A model generated the notes under the pieces. It did no database searches, was not told the DNA's origin, and saw only the letters and a list, made by a program, of their open reading frames with translations. A program made the translations under genes and the position numbers. A DNA stretch of 28,855 bases from NCBI GenBank assembly GCA_030685235.1, contig MU839309.1, positions 1 through 28,855 on the forward strand. The letters run 5' to 3'. Below are positions 9,670 through 18,985 of the stretch, in pieces. Source of the DNA: Copromyces sp. CBS 386.78 (lineage: Eukaryota > Ascomycota > Sordariomycetes > Sordariales > Sordariaceae). Every line of letters starts with the position of its first letter. Within the stretch, counting starts at the first letter, position 1.

Positions 9670-10953
9670 TTAATTATTATATATATTATAAAATAAAATA
9701 AATTTCTACAATTAATTAAAATAATTAAATACTTATTAAAGTACGGCAATCTATAGGACTTTATAAATACCGAGAGCGATAATACGTTCGAAGTTACTAG
9801 GATACCCTCCCTAGTATTAGAGGATTTTAAAGTAAGGATAATTAGTAAAATTAAAGTATTAAACGATAGGGAACTCTTTAAACTCGAGGTTAAATCCTTA
9901 AATATTAAAGGATACCTAGATTTATAAATATAAACGGTCTTTCTATTCTAATTTAGAATAATTTATTTCTATAATAATAACCTTATTAATTTTATATTCT
10001 AAATAATTAATAACTTTATTAATATAATTCTATGTATTAGAATTAATAATAGTAAGGATTATAAAAGTATTATTAACGTTTTTAATAGATAGATGAGTAG
10101 AGCCGGAATTATAACCCCGGACGAATTAGGCGATATCGACGTAGGTGGTACTAGAATTAGAATTACGGCTCTAATAATTTTATATATTATTCCGACTATT
10201 ATAGGACTAAATATTACGTTCGATCTAATTTCCTTAATAAGTATTAATATTAATACTAATTTAAAATTGAATAAAAAAAATAATTACAAGGCTTAGAACC
10301 GTTTTTAATTATCTATAATCGATATTATAGGCGCTTTTAATATTATAAAAATTTATTTTATTAAAGGTCTTATCCCTATTAATTTTTTAAAGGTTTAGAG
10401 AAATAAATAACGACGTTATATTAAGATTCTTTATATAATTTTCGGCGAAACTACTAAAAGGTTATTAGAAAAATAGATCATTATAATTAGGTTCTTTATT
10501 AAAATTAAAAAAGAGTAGTTAAACGAAGGTATTAGCGTTTTGTAGCAAATTTAATAAGAATAAAATAATTTAAAACTTGGTAATTTCAATAGAATTTAAA
10601 TTTTAGGCTAAAAAAATTTATCCTTATAAAAGGAATATATTACAATTAGTAGGGAATATAAATTACCCGAAAGCTAACTAATTTCAAAATTATTATAGGC
10701 GTTTAATTAAGAATAGTATAGTGTTTAAAAAACTAATTTTTAAGCTACTTATAATAAAAAGCTCCTTTCCTTCCAAAATATAATCCGCTCCGTTAAAGGC
10801 GAATTTATACGTATTAGCGCCGAAAGTAATTATAATACGGTAGCGATATTAGCGAGAAAGAGGAGTACAACGTTAATACCCTTAGTTAATAACCCTTGTA
10901 ATAAATTCTATATCTATTATAATAAAAAGTATTATAATAAGGAGGGTTATTAG
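9670..10953 (+). pseudogene. gag of element B
   Basis: The region begins with a leader of unclear coding status. From about 9820 a frame reads K-V-L-N-D-R-E followed by K-G-Y-L, in the style of a Copia Gag N-terminus. It ends with a zinc-knuckle position at 10909-10950, where Tyr residues occupy all four C-x2-C-x4-H-x4-C ligand positions. TGT and CAT codons have each become TAT. The next codon is TAG, probably from TGG. A 67-codon open stretch at 10093-10296 lies in the middle and shows no independent gene character. Gag would have formed the particle that packages element RNA. Confidence 0.65.
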
Positions 10954-11189
10954 GATTTCTACCTAGAATTGAAAAAGGAATATAATACCCGTAAATAGAA
11001 GAAAAAGGATAGAAATCTATTTTTAATATTAATCCCTATAATAATAACCTTAATTTAGATAATTTTTATTGTAAATATAGGGTTTATTACTTTATTTATT
11101 TTATTTTTCCTTATTTATAATTAAATTAAAGAGTATTATTTCTACTTTTAATAATATATTTTACAACGGGATAAAAAGCATTTACTCTT

Positions 11190-12137
11190 TCTAAACGGCG
11201 TATTTCTTCGATTTAGGCTGTAGATAGTATATAACGACCGTCCGGAGTAATTTCGTTACTTTTATAGTAAATAGTGGATTTATTACTTGTATTAGCGGTA
11301 TAAAAGTCCCTATATTAAGTATTAGGGTAGTTGAAAAGAAGTATATTTTTAATAATATAATTACTATAATTTAATTTAATAATATTTTCTTTACCCTTAA
11401 CTTCAATATTAATTTGATTTTTATAATTTAATTCTTTAACCGCGGTACCAATATAATCTTATCTAGAAATTATTAGCGTATCGAGAAAAGTAATATAAAT
11501 ATCCAAGCTACCTATTTCGGCAATTTATTTATTTTATAAATTATTAATACCGCTTAGTAAACTTTAATTTCGTATTCAGTTAATCCGCAAATAAGGTTTT
11601 AGTACGAATGTATAAAGTATTTAAAGGAAGAGAACTTCGTTAAAATAGAAAATATAATCGACGGGATAAAAGATATTTAATAGTATTGTACGTACGAAGT
11701 ATATGTTAGAGGCCGAATAAGAAAGACTTTATACCGTAGTAAATTCCGATAGGCCGAGTATATATTAGATATAATCTATATAAATATTTACGGGCCCTTT
11801 TATATTATAAAGTATTAAAGTGAATGCTATTAGATTATATTAGTCGACAATTATAATAGGTTTAGCGGATTATTAGCTATTAGAAATAGGATAAAAGTTT
11901 AGGAATTTATTTAGGTTTTCGTATAGAAGTTGGAAATAAGGGAACCTTAAAAGAGAAAGTGTAGAACTATTTATTTAAATGGAATTTAAGAATTTAATAA
12001 TTATAAATTTAATATATAGGTAATTAAATGAGGAATATATATTAAGAAGTTAATAATAGAATAATACTAATTTAACGGTATAGCGGAAGTAATAAATTTA
12101 TATTTCCGAGAAAAGTTATTATTAATTATAATTGGAA
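11190..12137 (+). pseudogene. Protease and integrase (N-terminal and core) of element B
   Basis: About 11205 reads F-D-L-G-C-R, fitting the D-S/T-G active site of a Copia protease with the middle residue altered. Integrase follows. A G-R-I-R-K-T block precedes I-Y-I-N-I-Y-G-P, where the first catalytic aspartate is Asn (codon 11783-11785). V-D-N-Y-N-R and F-S-G lie at 11843 onwards. L-N-G-I-stop-E-F has Asn at the second catalytic position (11978-11980), and N-G-I-A-E lies near 12074. The frame breaks at 12123-12137, the duplicated target of LINE-2, and resumes at 13545. The protein would have joined cDNA ends to the genome. Confidence 0.8.
12123..12137. repeat. Left target duplication of LINE-2
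   Basis: TAATTATAATTGGAA is repeated exactly at 13530-13544. Removal of the intervening DNA restores a continuous element B integrase frame. Confidence 0.88.
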
Positions 12138-12560
12138 ATGCGAATCGCGAGGCCTAGGGGATTGGATGTGCGGCCGGAAGGACGGTCGGGAGTGCGGCCA
12201 ACAGAAGAAGACGCTATCTTAAGAGCTGGTTAGATGAGGAAAAAGGGGAAGTTCGAAAGATGGCGGCGGGGAGGAGTTCTTATATAGAACTTACCTAACA
12301 ATATAAGGGTTAAAGTTACTATAGTATAATAGTTATACAACGGTATCTATATCTACTACGGTTATAGATTTGGATAGGGTGGTGCAATGGTTTAATAAGC
12401 TGCAACCGTGTTACAACCGTCCTGCAACCGTTGCAAGATCTGCAACCATAGGATTTTTGTACACATGACGTAATTGCCAAAAAAATTCTTAGCACAGAAA
12501 ATTCACAAGGGGAAATTACGAGGGTCACACAAGGAAATCGCGAATCTAAACTAATAAATC

Positions 12561-12587
12561 TTTTTTTTTTTTTTTTTTTTTTTTTTT
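12561..12587 (-). repeat. 27-base T run (poly-A tail on the minus strand)
   Basis: Twenty-seven consecutive T lie downstream, on the minus strand, of the tRNA-like sequence. The arrangement resembles the A-tail of a short retroposon. Confidence 0.8.
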
Positions 12588-12612
12588 CAATTCGAAAAGA
12601 ACAAAATTTTTT

Positions 12613-12682
12613 GTTACATCGAGGAATCGAACAAGAGTCTGAAGATAAAGAACTACTTTATTAACCACTTCGCCACTAGGCC
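12613..12682 (-). pseudogene. tRNA-like sequence, probable tRNA-derived SINE head
   Basis: On the minus strand, an A-box-like TAGTGGCGAAGTGG (12678-12665) and a B-box-like GTTCGATTCC (12632-12623) lie about 56 bases apart, as in a tRNA gene. The total length is about 70. The D and T stems pair poorly and the acceptor ends do not match, so it is not a functional tRNA and the anticodon cannot be assigned. With the poly-A run about 25 bases downstream it has the build of a SINE. A degraded tRNA pseudogene is the alternative. Confidence 0.5.
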
Positions 12683-12751
12683 AAATTTCTTAACAAAAAG
12701 GCTGGTTTTTCTTCCTTATAAAGGGGAAATTCGATATTATTATTATTATTT

Positions 12752-12920
12752 TTTCTAAAGACCCGTTCGGTAAATTTTTTTTAAACTAAGATTTCTCGTT
12801 AAATAGATGGCGCACGGACCACTAGCCGAGTACAAAATAACCGCCAAGAAATGGCGCTCATTTTAATACCCTTTTAATTTTCAGGGTTAGGGTTATTACT
12901 AAAGAAAAAAACTTGGTCGT
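12752..12920 (-). repeat. Dispersed ~156-bp module, copy in TIR-3
   Basis: The block from TTTCTAAAGACCCGTTCGG to the AGGGTTAGGGTTA motif (12883-12895) is the reverse complement of the tandem units in element X copy 2. It also matches 28393-28556. GGCGCACGGACC is the most constant core. An (ATT)n run at 12738-12751 abuts one end. Confidence 0.75.
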
Positions 12921-13529
12921 TTTTGCTTACTTAAGTTCGATATTAAAGGAGGAAGGTAGGAAGGAAGGAATTTAAAAATTTTTCGAGGAAGGTGGGTCCA
13001 ATTACGTCATATATGCAAAAATCCTACGGTTGCAGTACGGTTGCAAAAAAAATTTAACGTTGCACCACCGCTGCAGATGTTAGAAACCGTTGTACAACTA
13101 TAAAAGCATCCCTATATACCCCTAGCTAAGAAGGAAAGAAGAGGCCCTTGCGCTTATACAAACCTTAGTAGAGTCGTAGGAGTTTGGGGGATAATAATAA
13201 AGCGGGAGTAAGGGTAAACGATAGGGAAGGGACGATTGCTATAGGCGGTTTAGGAGGAAGGAGCGGCGTGCGAGGGCGGTATTTCGATTGTTCTAGTATT
13301 AGATTGAAGGTAGTAGAGGGGAAGTAATTTATTTACTAAGGCGGTAGGTAAATACCGCTACAAATAGAATTGAAATAAAGTAGGCGTAATTTATTCGCGA
13401 CCGAAAGGAGTTAGCGGTTTTCATCCGACGGCGCTTATCGCCGCACAATTTCCTCTAAAGAATTAGGAAAAATACCCCATACTAATAAGGCGCTATAGAT
13501 AAGTAGTATAGGGAATAAGACTATTATTA

Positions 13530-13544
13530 TAATTATAATTGGAA
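13530..13544. repeat. Right target duplication of LINE-2
   Basis: Exact second copy of the 15-bp sequence at 12123-12137, directly after the A/T-rich 3' tail of LINE-2. Confidence 0.88.
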
Positions 13545-14560
13545 GGAATATTCCGAAGGAGTTTTGGTTAGAGATTTTTAAAATGGTTAATTACTTTAAA
13601 AATAGAAGCCTTTATTTAATATTCGATAAAATATTTTACGAATTAATATTTAGGTAAAGATTAAACGTTAATAATATTAGAACTATTAATATAACCGCTT
13701 AGTATTTTATTTTAAAAGTAAATAGGAAGAAGATAGATAAAAAGGTAGTTAAATATACGTTTATCGATTTTGAAGGATATACAGTCTATAAATTTTTAAT
13801 ATTAAATAAATAAGTAATTAAATTAATTACCGTTTATTTTGAAATAGAAACGGTATTAGTTAAACGAAGGATAAAAAACGCAATAATATAAATAATTTTT
13901 AGTCCGAATTACCGGATTAGAATTGAGTTTATAGAATTGGATTAGGGTAGGTACGTAGGTGTTAGGGGTAAGTAAATAGATTTATAGGGGAGATAACCCT
14001 AGATTCCGGACTAGGGTAGGTAGTTAATTAATTAAGGTATATTAGGGGGTATCCCGGGTAGGCTAAGACGTAGCCCGGGTAAATAAGGGTCTCCTAATTT
14101 ATTGGTCCAAACCTTATTAACGTTACAATTTCTACCTTTTAAATAATAATATTAAAGGTTTATTATTAGATAGATTATATTTATAAGGTAGTAATATACG
14201 CCGGATAACCTTTCCTTAGGTATTATAGTAGTAAATAACGAGCTTAGACCTTAAAATAGTATATTATTAGGTTATAATATATTGGCATAAATATAAATAA
14301 TACTATAAATATTAATAAAAACCGGAGATAGTATTATCGTCGACGGTTATTTAGAATTTTAGTATCCGTTGAGAGATAGGATTTCCAAATACTAATACCC
14401 TATTTAATATTATATATTATATATTAGCGATAGCGGTACGGATTCAGAAAATATAGAATTAATAATATTAAAGGAAGTAAAATAGAATTTCTTCTAGGAT
14501 AAGTAGCTAGAAGTAATAGCCGATAAATACTAGTCTTTTATTTAAAATAGTATATGGGAA
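13545..14560 (+). pseudogene. Integrase C-terminal region and spacer of element B
   Basis: The frame resumes with I-P-K-E-F-W, then N-R-S, Y-E-L and a block ending F-E-G-Y-T-V-Y. This is the usual Copia integrase C-terminal run, with one or two RIP stops. From about 13880 the spacer between integrase and RT carries repeated GGACTAGGGTAGGTA-like stretches (13935 and 14010) and few other signals. This spacer is poorly conserved in the family, so no domain is called. Confidence 0.7.
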
Positions 14561-15315
14561 TTAGTAGAAGTAACGTTGTAAATATACGTTTTATACGGTA
14601 AATAGATCTATAGGCTTAAACGAAGATTTAATAACGAGGTTATAAAACGAAAAATTCGTTAGGTAGTCCGTAGTTTTAAATAAATTGAAGGAGTAGACTA
14701 CTTTAAAATATTCGCTTCGGTTATTAAATTAATAAATTATAAAATTTTATTTACTATCGCTGTTATATTAAATTTAAAAATTGAATAAATAGACGTTAAA
14801 ATTGCGTTCTTATATAGGAATATAGAGGAGACGATTTACGTAGAATAACTTTATCAATTCGATAATAGTACTGGTAAAGTTTATAGGCTAAATAAAGCCT
14901 TATATAGTTTTAAATAAATATTAAAAATATAGTTTAATACGTTTACTATAGCGCTAAAGGAGTTAGGCTATAATTTTATTATTATTAATCATAAAGTATT
15001 CTTTAAATAAAATACTTTTATAACTATTTATATAGACGATTTATTAATCGTTAGGAAGGTTAAAGGAGAAATTTAAAATTTGAAAAATGTATTGAGTATT
15101 AAGTTCTAAATAACGGATCTAGGTCCTTATTATTATTATTTTAGTATCTATATTATACGTAATACGCGGAATAGGACTATTTATTGCGATCAATAGGGGT
15201 ATATTAATAAGATTTCTACCTATTTTAATATAATAAATTATAACCTAATAAATATTCTAATAATTATTAACCGGCTAAAAAAGGTTAGAGAAAATTAATA
15301 AACTAAGAAAGTTAG
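14561..15315 (+). pseudogene. Reverse transcriptase of element B
   Basis: The frame opens with R-W-I-Y-R-L-K, then K-I-R-stop-V-V-R and E-G-V-D-Y-F. D-V-K-I-A-F-L-Y (about 14795) and N-K-A-L-Y follow, then Y-I-D-D at 15029-15040 and D-L-G-P-Y-Y-Y further on. These are the consecutive RT blocks of Copia elements. The catalytic aspartate pair is intact, unlike in A, C and D, because the codons GACGAT contain no TpG. Stops replace Gln and Trp codons at many points. The coding region is cut at 15311-15315 (GTTAG) by element C and continues at 24262. Confidence 0.88.
15311..15315. repeat. Left target duplication of element C (GTTAG)
   Basis: GTTAG directly before the left LTR is matched by GTTAG at 24262-24266 after the right LTR: a 5-bp duplication as made by Gypsy integrases. 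Confidence 0.92.
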
Positions 15316-15529
15316 TATTACGGGGCAAGGGCACCGTTAGGTCTGTGGTACGATGTATATTATTGTACGAAGAGAGTAAGGAAGAGGTATACGCTAGCTA
15401 AGGCATAATATAGGGCTCGTTAAGCCTCCATACCAAGGCTAGGCCCAATACCATGGCAATAGCTATGTATATAACAGCGCATTGGCCAATAGCACCAAGG
15501 CACAAGGCATGTAATCTAGCCCTATGACA
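15316..15529 (-). repeat. 3' LTR of element C
   Basis: The plus-strand LTR starts TATTACGGGG and ends CCTATGACA. Aligned by eye with 24048-24261 it has no gaps and about two dozen differences, every one a C/T or A/G transition. This copy carries A or T at most of those sites. In element orientation it reads TGTCA...GTAATA, the terminal CA having become TA. Confidence 0.93.
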
Positions 15530-15544
15530 CTACCTCCCCTCAAG
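15530..15544 (-). promoter_or_regulatory. Polypurine tract of element C
   Basis: The minus strand reads CTTGAGGGGAGGTAG immediately before the 3' LTR. Its position and composition match the plus-strand primer of LTR retrotransposons. Confidence 0.85.
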
Positions 15545-15848
15545 AAAGGCTCCCGGCTATAAAAACATTATCTAATCAATCTAAATACATTGTATTATCC
15601 AAAGTAAGTCCTCTCAATCCTCCGTAGATATGTCTAATCGAAAAGTTTCGCCAAGACGGCTATTTGCTTAGCGTTAAAATTCCTATTTAAGGGCGGTTAC
15701 TAGCTAAAATATTATTAGACGTGCCCTTTCTTCAAAAATATCCCTCCGCCTCAATTATTATCCTAAATAATCCCAAATAATCCTAAATAGGCTTAAAATT
15801 GTATCCAATAGTCTTATAAGCTCCTTATTTATACTTTACTATTACTAG

Positions 15849-15935
15849 CCCCCGACGGGGGGTACTATAAGGACGCTCGTAGTATAGTAGTATATAGGGA
15901 CGCTTATATCCCTACTAGTCCTATAGACTATAAAG
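15849..15935. other. Conserved hairpin cluster in the 3' region of element C
   Basis: CCCCC-GAC-GGGGG at 15849-15862, a TACTATA/TAGTATAGTA inverted repeat and TAGGGA/TATCCCTA follow each other as in element A. The stretch 15546-16370 otherwise shows no readable gene and corresponds to the element's 3' non-coding or poorly conserved region. Confidence 0.65.
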
Positions 15936-16369
15936 ACCCTCTATTCGAATCTTATTTATAACTATTATAACTATCTTTTCTCTATATCTCGTAATTGCAT
16001 CCTTATCCCAATTAATTATAATAAAAATTTTTAACCGTAGGTTTTAACCGTTAATTAGGGGGTAAACTAAGGGCAAGAAATATAGGACCGCTGTAAAACG
16101 TATTATCTCCTAGTCGCTATTAACGGTGCCTAGCTACTACAGCTAAGTATCTATAAAGCGATTCGGCTAGGATATGTAAAATAAATCGTGCTCTAAATTC
16201 CTTTTTTACTATTTTCAATCTTCTTACTAGTATTAATATTATTATACTATTTTAGTACTACGTTAGAGCGGTTATTAAGGAGGATTTAAATTAATAGTAA
16301 TATTAGTTGATAATAATATATCGGTTGATAATAATTTCTTTCTTAGCTTTCCTCTACCCTTCCTCCTTT

Positions 16370-17092
16370 TAACCTAGGCTAGGGGTGCTCCCGTATTTGG
16401 GTTAGCGTTGTAATACTTTTAAATAGTATTGTTATATCCTTCTAAATTTTTAACCGGTTGCTAATTGGGTTCGTTAATACCTTTCTACTTAACGTAATAT
16501 ATTTAACGGCCGTTATTTACTTTACTGTAACCGATAATCTTTCGAAGTTCTATTCCTACTATTCGTCGTTATATTCGTCGGTTTTACTTATAGTACGGCT
16601 ATTGTTGGCTAAGATATCCTATTCGATCTTGTGCTGGCTTAGTAGTCCGGCCGCATCCCAAAATTTAATTATCGAAACGTAAAATACTAGGCTAACTTTT
16701 ATATTTTTAGGGAGTTTAAACTTTACCCTATATAAATTGTATTCGAATACTTAGAAAGGCCCCTCAAATTTGGGTATTAATTTAGCCTGTAGTTTCCCTA
16801 TAGCAAGGTTTTTAGTATTAAGTAAAATTCGGTCTCCGGCTCGGTATTTTAGTACGTTATTACAATTTTCGTTAATATTCGCTTTGTATCGGTCTTATAC
16901 TTATTTAAATAGGGTTACTACGCTATTTAAAATAGTTTGGAAATAATTGGCCACTTTTAAGGCTTTAAAGAACTCCTTCTTCTAGGCGGTTAAGAGATTA
17001 GGGGGGTATGGCTTAACCGGCTTTATACTTATACGAGGGTAAAAACTGTAATTAGCGTAAAACGGGCTAATTCCTGTAGTTTTAGAAATTGT
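16370..17092 (-). pseudogene. pol of element C: integrase C-terminus, GPF and chromodomain-like tail
   Basis: On the minus strand, 17090-16970 reads S-P-F-Y-A-N-Y and H/Y-P-R-I, the block that follows the integrase core in Gypsy elements. G-D-R-I-L-L then precedes F-E-G-P-F at about 16770-16754 and a V-F-Y-V-S-I-I-K run. A tail containing A-N-P-N-T-G-A-P (about 16405) corresponds to the end of a fungal chromodomain region. Element X copy 2 enters at 17093, so the integrase frame is physically broken here and continues at about 18084. A 74-codon plus-strand frame at 16458-16682 is an antisense by-product. Confidence 0.8.
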
Positions 17093-18042
17093 TGAAACGC
17101 CCACCTTCCACCGTGGAGGCGCTGAGGTCGGGCCCACCAGAGGTGTCATGGAAGAACACCAAAGGTCGTGATCCGTAAGCCCACTAAAGCGACGAAACTG
17201 GAAGGAGCGGCGGTTCTGTCTATAATGGGCCAACGTGCAATTAATTGCGGAGCCTATATTCCCAATCGGGAAATTCTATCGAGTTGCCAAACTCGGGAGG
17301 CCCGTGCACGAAGCGATAAGGAAAGGAAGCGATAAGAATGAAATTTTCAAAATGACCAAGTTTTTTGTATTACTAATAACCCTAACCTAAAAAATGAAAA
17401 TGGTATCAAAATAATTAGAAAAGGAAGGCGGTCATTTTTCACCCGGCTAGAGGTCCGTGCGCCCCTTAATTAAGGAGAAATCTTAGTTTGAAAGAATTTG
17501 ACAGATGGGTCTTCTGAAAAATAAAAATGTTAACGGATAATCCTAACCCTACAAAAAGGATATCAAAATAATCAGAAAGAAATGCCGGTTAAAATACGCT
17601 GGGCCAGAGGTCGGCGCGCTATCTATTTAAGGGGAAATCTTAGTTTAAAAGATTTAATAAATAAATTACTTATAGAAAATGTTGACTAATAACCTAAATT
17701 ATAAAAATGAAAATATATTAAAATAATTAGACAAAAATAGCGGTTATTATATACCAAATTAGAAGTCCGTATACCTTTTAATTGAAGAGGATTCTTAATT
17801 TAAAATATTTAAGAATCGTATTTTTTAAAGAAAATATTAATTAGTGTTATTAATTACAAAAATAAAGATATTTTAAAATAAATAAATAAAAATAGCAGTT
17901 ATTGTATACCTTATTAGAGGTCCGTATACCGTCTAATTAAGGGAGAATTTTAATTTAAAGAAATTTAATAGGTAAGTTTTTTAAAAATAAAATAAAAAAA
18001 AAGAAATTCTTTTTTAAAAGATTTGGATTTCTGGGCGTTTCA
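17093..18042. mobile_element. Element X, copy 2 (950 bp, TGAAACGCCCA termini)
   Basis: The ends are TGAAACGCCCA (17093-17103) and TGGGCGTTTCA (18032-18042), perfect 11-bp inverted repeats. The left 216 bp is the part shared with copy 1. The rest is four ~156-bp tandem units. There is no transposase frame. The insertion splits the integrase of element C, and the host frame resumes near 18084. A clean target duplication was not found; an extra 41-bp imperfect palindrome sits between the right end and the resumed host sequence. The first half is free of RIP while the second half is strongly AT-shifted. Confidence 0.8.
17343..17980. repeat. Four ~156-bp tandem units inside X copy 2
   Basis: The core AGGTCCGTGCGCC or a variant begins at 17451, 17608, 17763 and 17918, giving spacings of 157, 155 and 155. 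Units are joined by A-rich linkers. The first two units carry CCCTAACC or CCTAACCCT motifs and normal base composition; the last two have lost most G and C. Single copies of the same unit lie at 12752-12920 and 28393-28556 in the reverse orientation. Confidence 0.85.
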
Positions 18043-18044
18043 CT

Positions 18045-18083
18045 GTCTTCCTCGGGCATATCCGGCTCCGCCCAAGGAAAGAC
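18045..18083. other. Imperfect palindrome beside X copy 2
   Basis: GTCTTCCTCGGGC (18045-18057) and GCCCAAGGAAAGAC (18070-18083) pair with one mismatch and one extra base around a 12-base GC-rich loop. Neither element C nor X copy 1 has this sequence at the matching place. It could be the true end of this X copy, a footprint, or a separate tiny insertion. Confidence 0.55.
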
Positions 18084-18985
18084 TATGTTATTATTATAAA
18101 CGAATTCGGCTAAAGGTAGCTAATTTATTTAGTTATTTTACGCCTAATTAATATAGAACTGTAAATATTATTCTATTTCTATATTAATCCTTTCAGTTTG
18201 GCCGTTAATTTAGGAATAGAAAGCTAAAGAGAATTTTACTGTAATTCCTAACCTCTCGTATAGGGTTCTCCAAAGTACTGAAATAAACTGCAATCCCCTA
18301 TTTAAAATAATATTATCTAGCAAATTGTAAATGCTATAAATCCTTTTGATGAACTATTCAACTAATTCGTCGGTTTTTAGGGTTTCTATTAGCATATAGT
18401 ACTGTATCTTCGTAAATTAATTAACGACTATTATAATATACCTATAGGTTCTTCCTCTCTTAGTACAGGGTATTATAGGTATAACGTAATCGATTAAAAT
18501 CTATAACTATAATTTAAAAAGTACTAAGAATAGTTTTAGGAATCCCGTTAGCGAATGCCTAGAAGACTTCGTCTTTGTATAGGCTAAATAGGCCTTATAG
18601 AATTCCTTAATTAATTAGTATATTCTAAGCTAATAGTAAAAGCGGTTAAAAGTTTCGTACGTCCTTTCTCTACTTGGGTAACCTCCTAGTTTGGCTATAT
18701 ACATTTTATAAATTAATTAAAGCTAATTTTCCTTATTATTTAGATTAATAAGAACGCGTTCTTTTATATCCTTCTTCTAATAAATTCGGCCTATTTGTAT
18801 TAAATATTCTGCAAATACAATTTTAAAGTATTTTACAACCTCGGGGGTCTATTTCCGTTAGCCGTCCTTTTACAAAAAAGATATTATCTCCTATATTAAA
18901 TTTAATTTAATATAATTATTGTTAATAAAGTCGTCGGTAGATTTTGTAATATTGAATTCGTAGAAGTTAAAATTATCGAAATCTA
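18084..18985 (-). pseudogene. pol of element C: integrase N-terminus and core
   Basis: Minus strand: Y-x6-Y at 18701-18678 and Y-L-A-Y at 18590-18579 occupy the HHCC zinc-finger positions, so all four ligands are now Tyr. The core reads I-D-Y-V near 18490, then L-N-R-G-L-Q-F (about 18300) with Asn in place of the second catalytic aspartate. E-R-L-G-I-T-V-K and N-G-Q-T-E-R-I-N (about 18190) follow, with the catalytic glutamate region kept. Some long stretches between RIP stops remain readable. Integration activity is lost through the changed ligands and aspartate, and through the X insertion downstream. Confidence 0.85.

Larger units (their letters stand above)
12331..13099. mobile_element. 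TIR-3: 769-bp non-autonomous DNA transposon
   Basis: The ends AGTTATACAACGGT (12331) and ACCGTTGTACAACT (13099) form inverted repeats. Similarity between the arms continues for about 150 bp, to a shared ATGACGTAATTG block. Within each arm TGCAACCGT recurs at 11-bp spacing: starts 12401, 12412 and 12423 on the left, and 13026 and 13037 in the right arm. No transposase is encoded. Inside lie a poly-T run, a tRNA-like sequence, a trinucleotide run and one ~156-bp module. The target duplication is not certain (ATAAT against ATAAA). The element is mostly unmutated. Confidence 0.8.
12138..13529 (+). mobile_element. LINE-2: short 5'-truncated LINE-like insertion carrying TIR-3
   Basis: The insertion is flanked by a perfect 15-bp duplication. 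After removing the nested TIR-3 element about 620 bp remain. The 3' end resembles that of LINE-1: both have a GGTTTTCAYCCG block roughly 100 bp from the end and finish with ATAAGAC plus an A/T trinucleotide tail. A frame at 12138-12310 reads through C-A-A-G-R and E-E-K-G but I cannot assign it to a protein. The GC-rich start (12140-12270) is not RIP-altered. A related Tad1-like LINE is the best explanation; other long-TSD insertions are possible. Confidence 0.6.

Noticed and set aside
10093..10296. 67-codon plus-strand open frame as an independent gene
   Set aside because: It lies within the gag region of element B, has AT-driven Ile/Asn-rich composition and no recognisable motif.
12883..12895. 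True telomere or chromosome end
   Set aside because: Only two TTAGGG-like units are present, internal to a transposon; a telomere would show a long uniform array.
16982..17233. 83-codon minus-strand frame as a novel gene
   Set aside because: It is a chance fusion of element X end sequence with the integrase tail of element C across the insertion junction at 17093.
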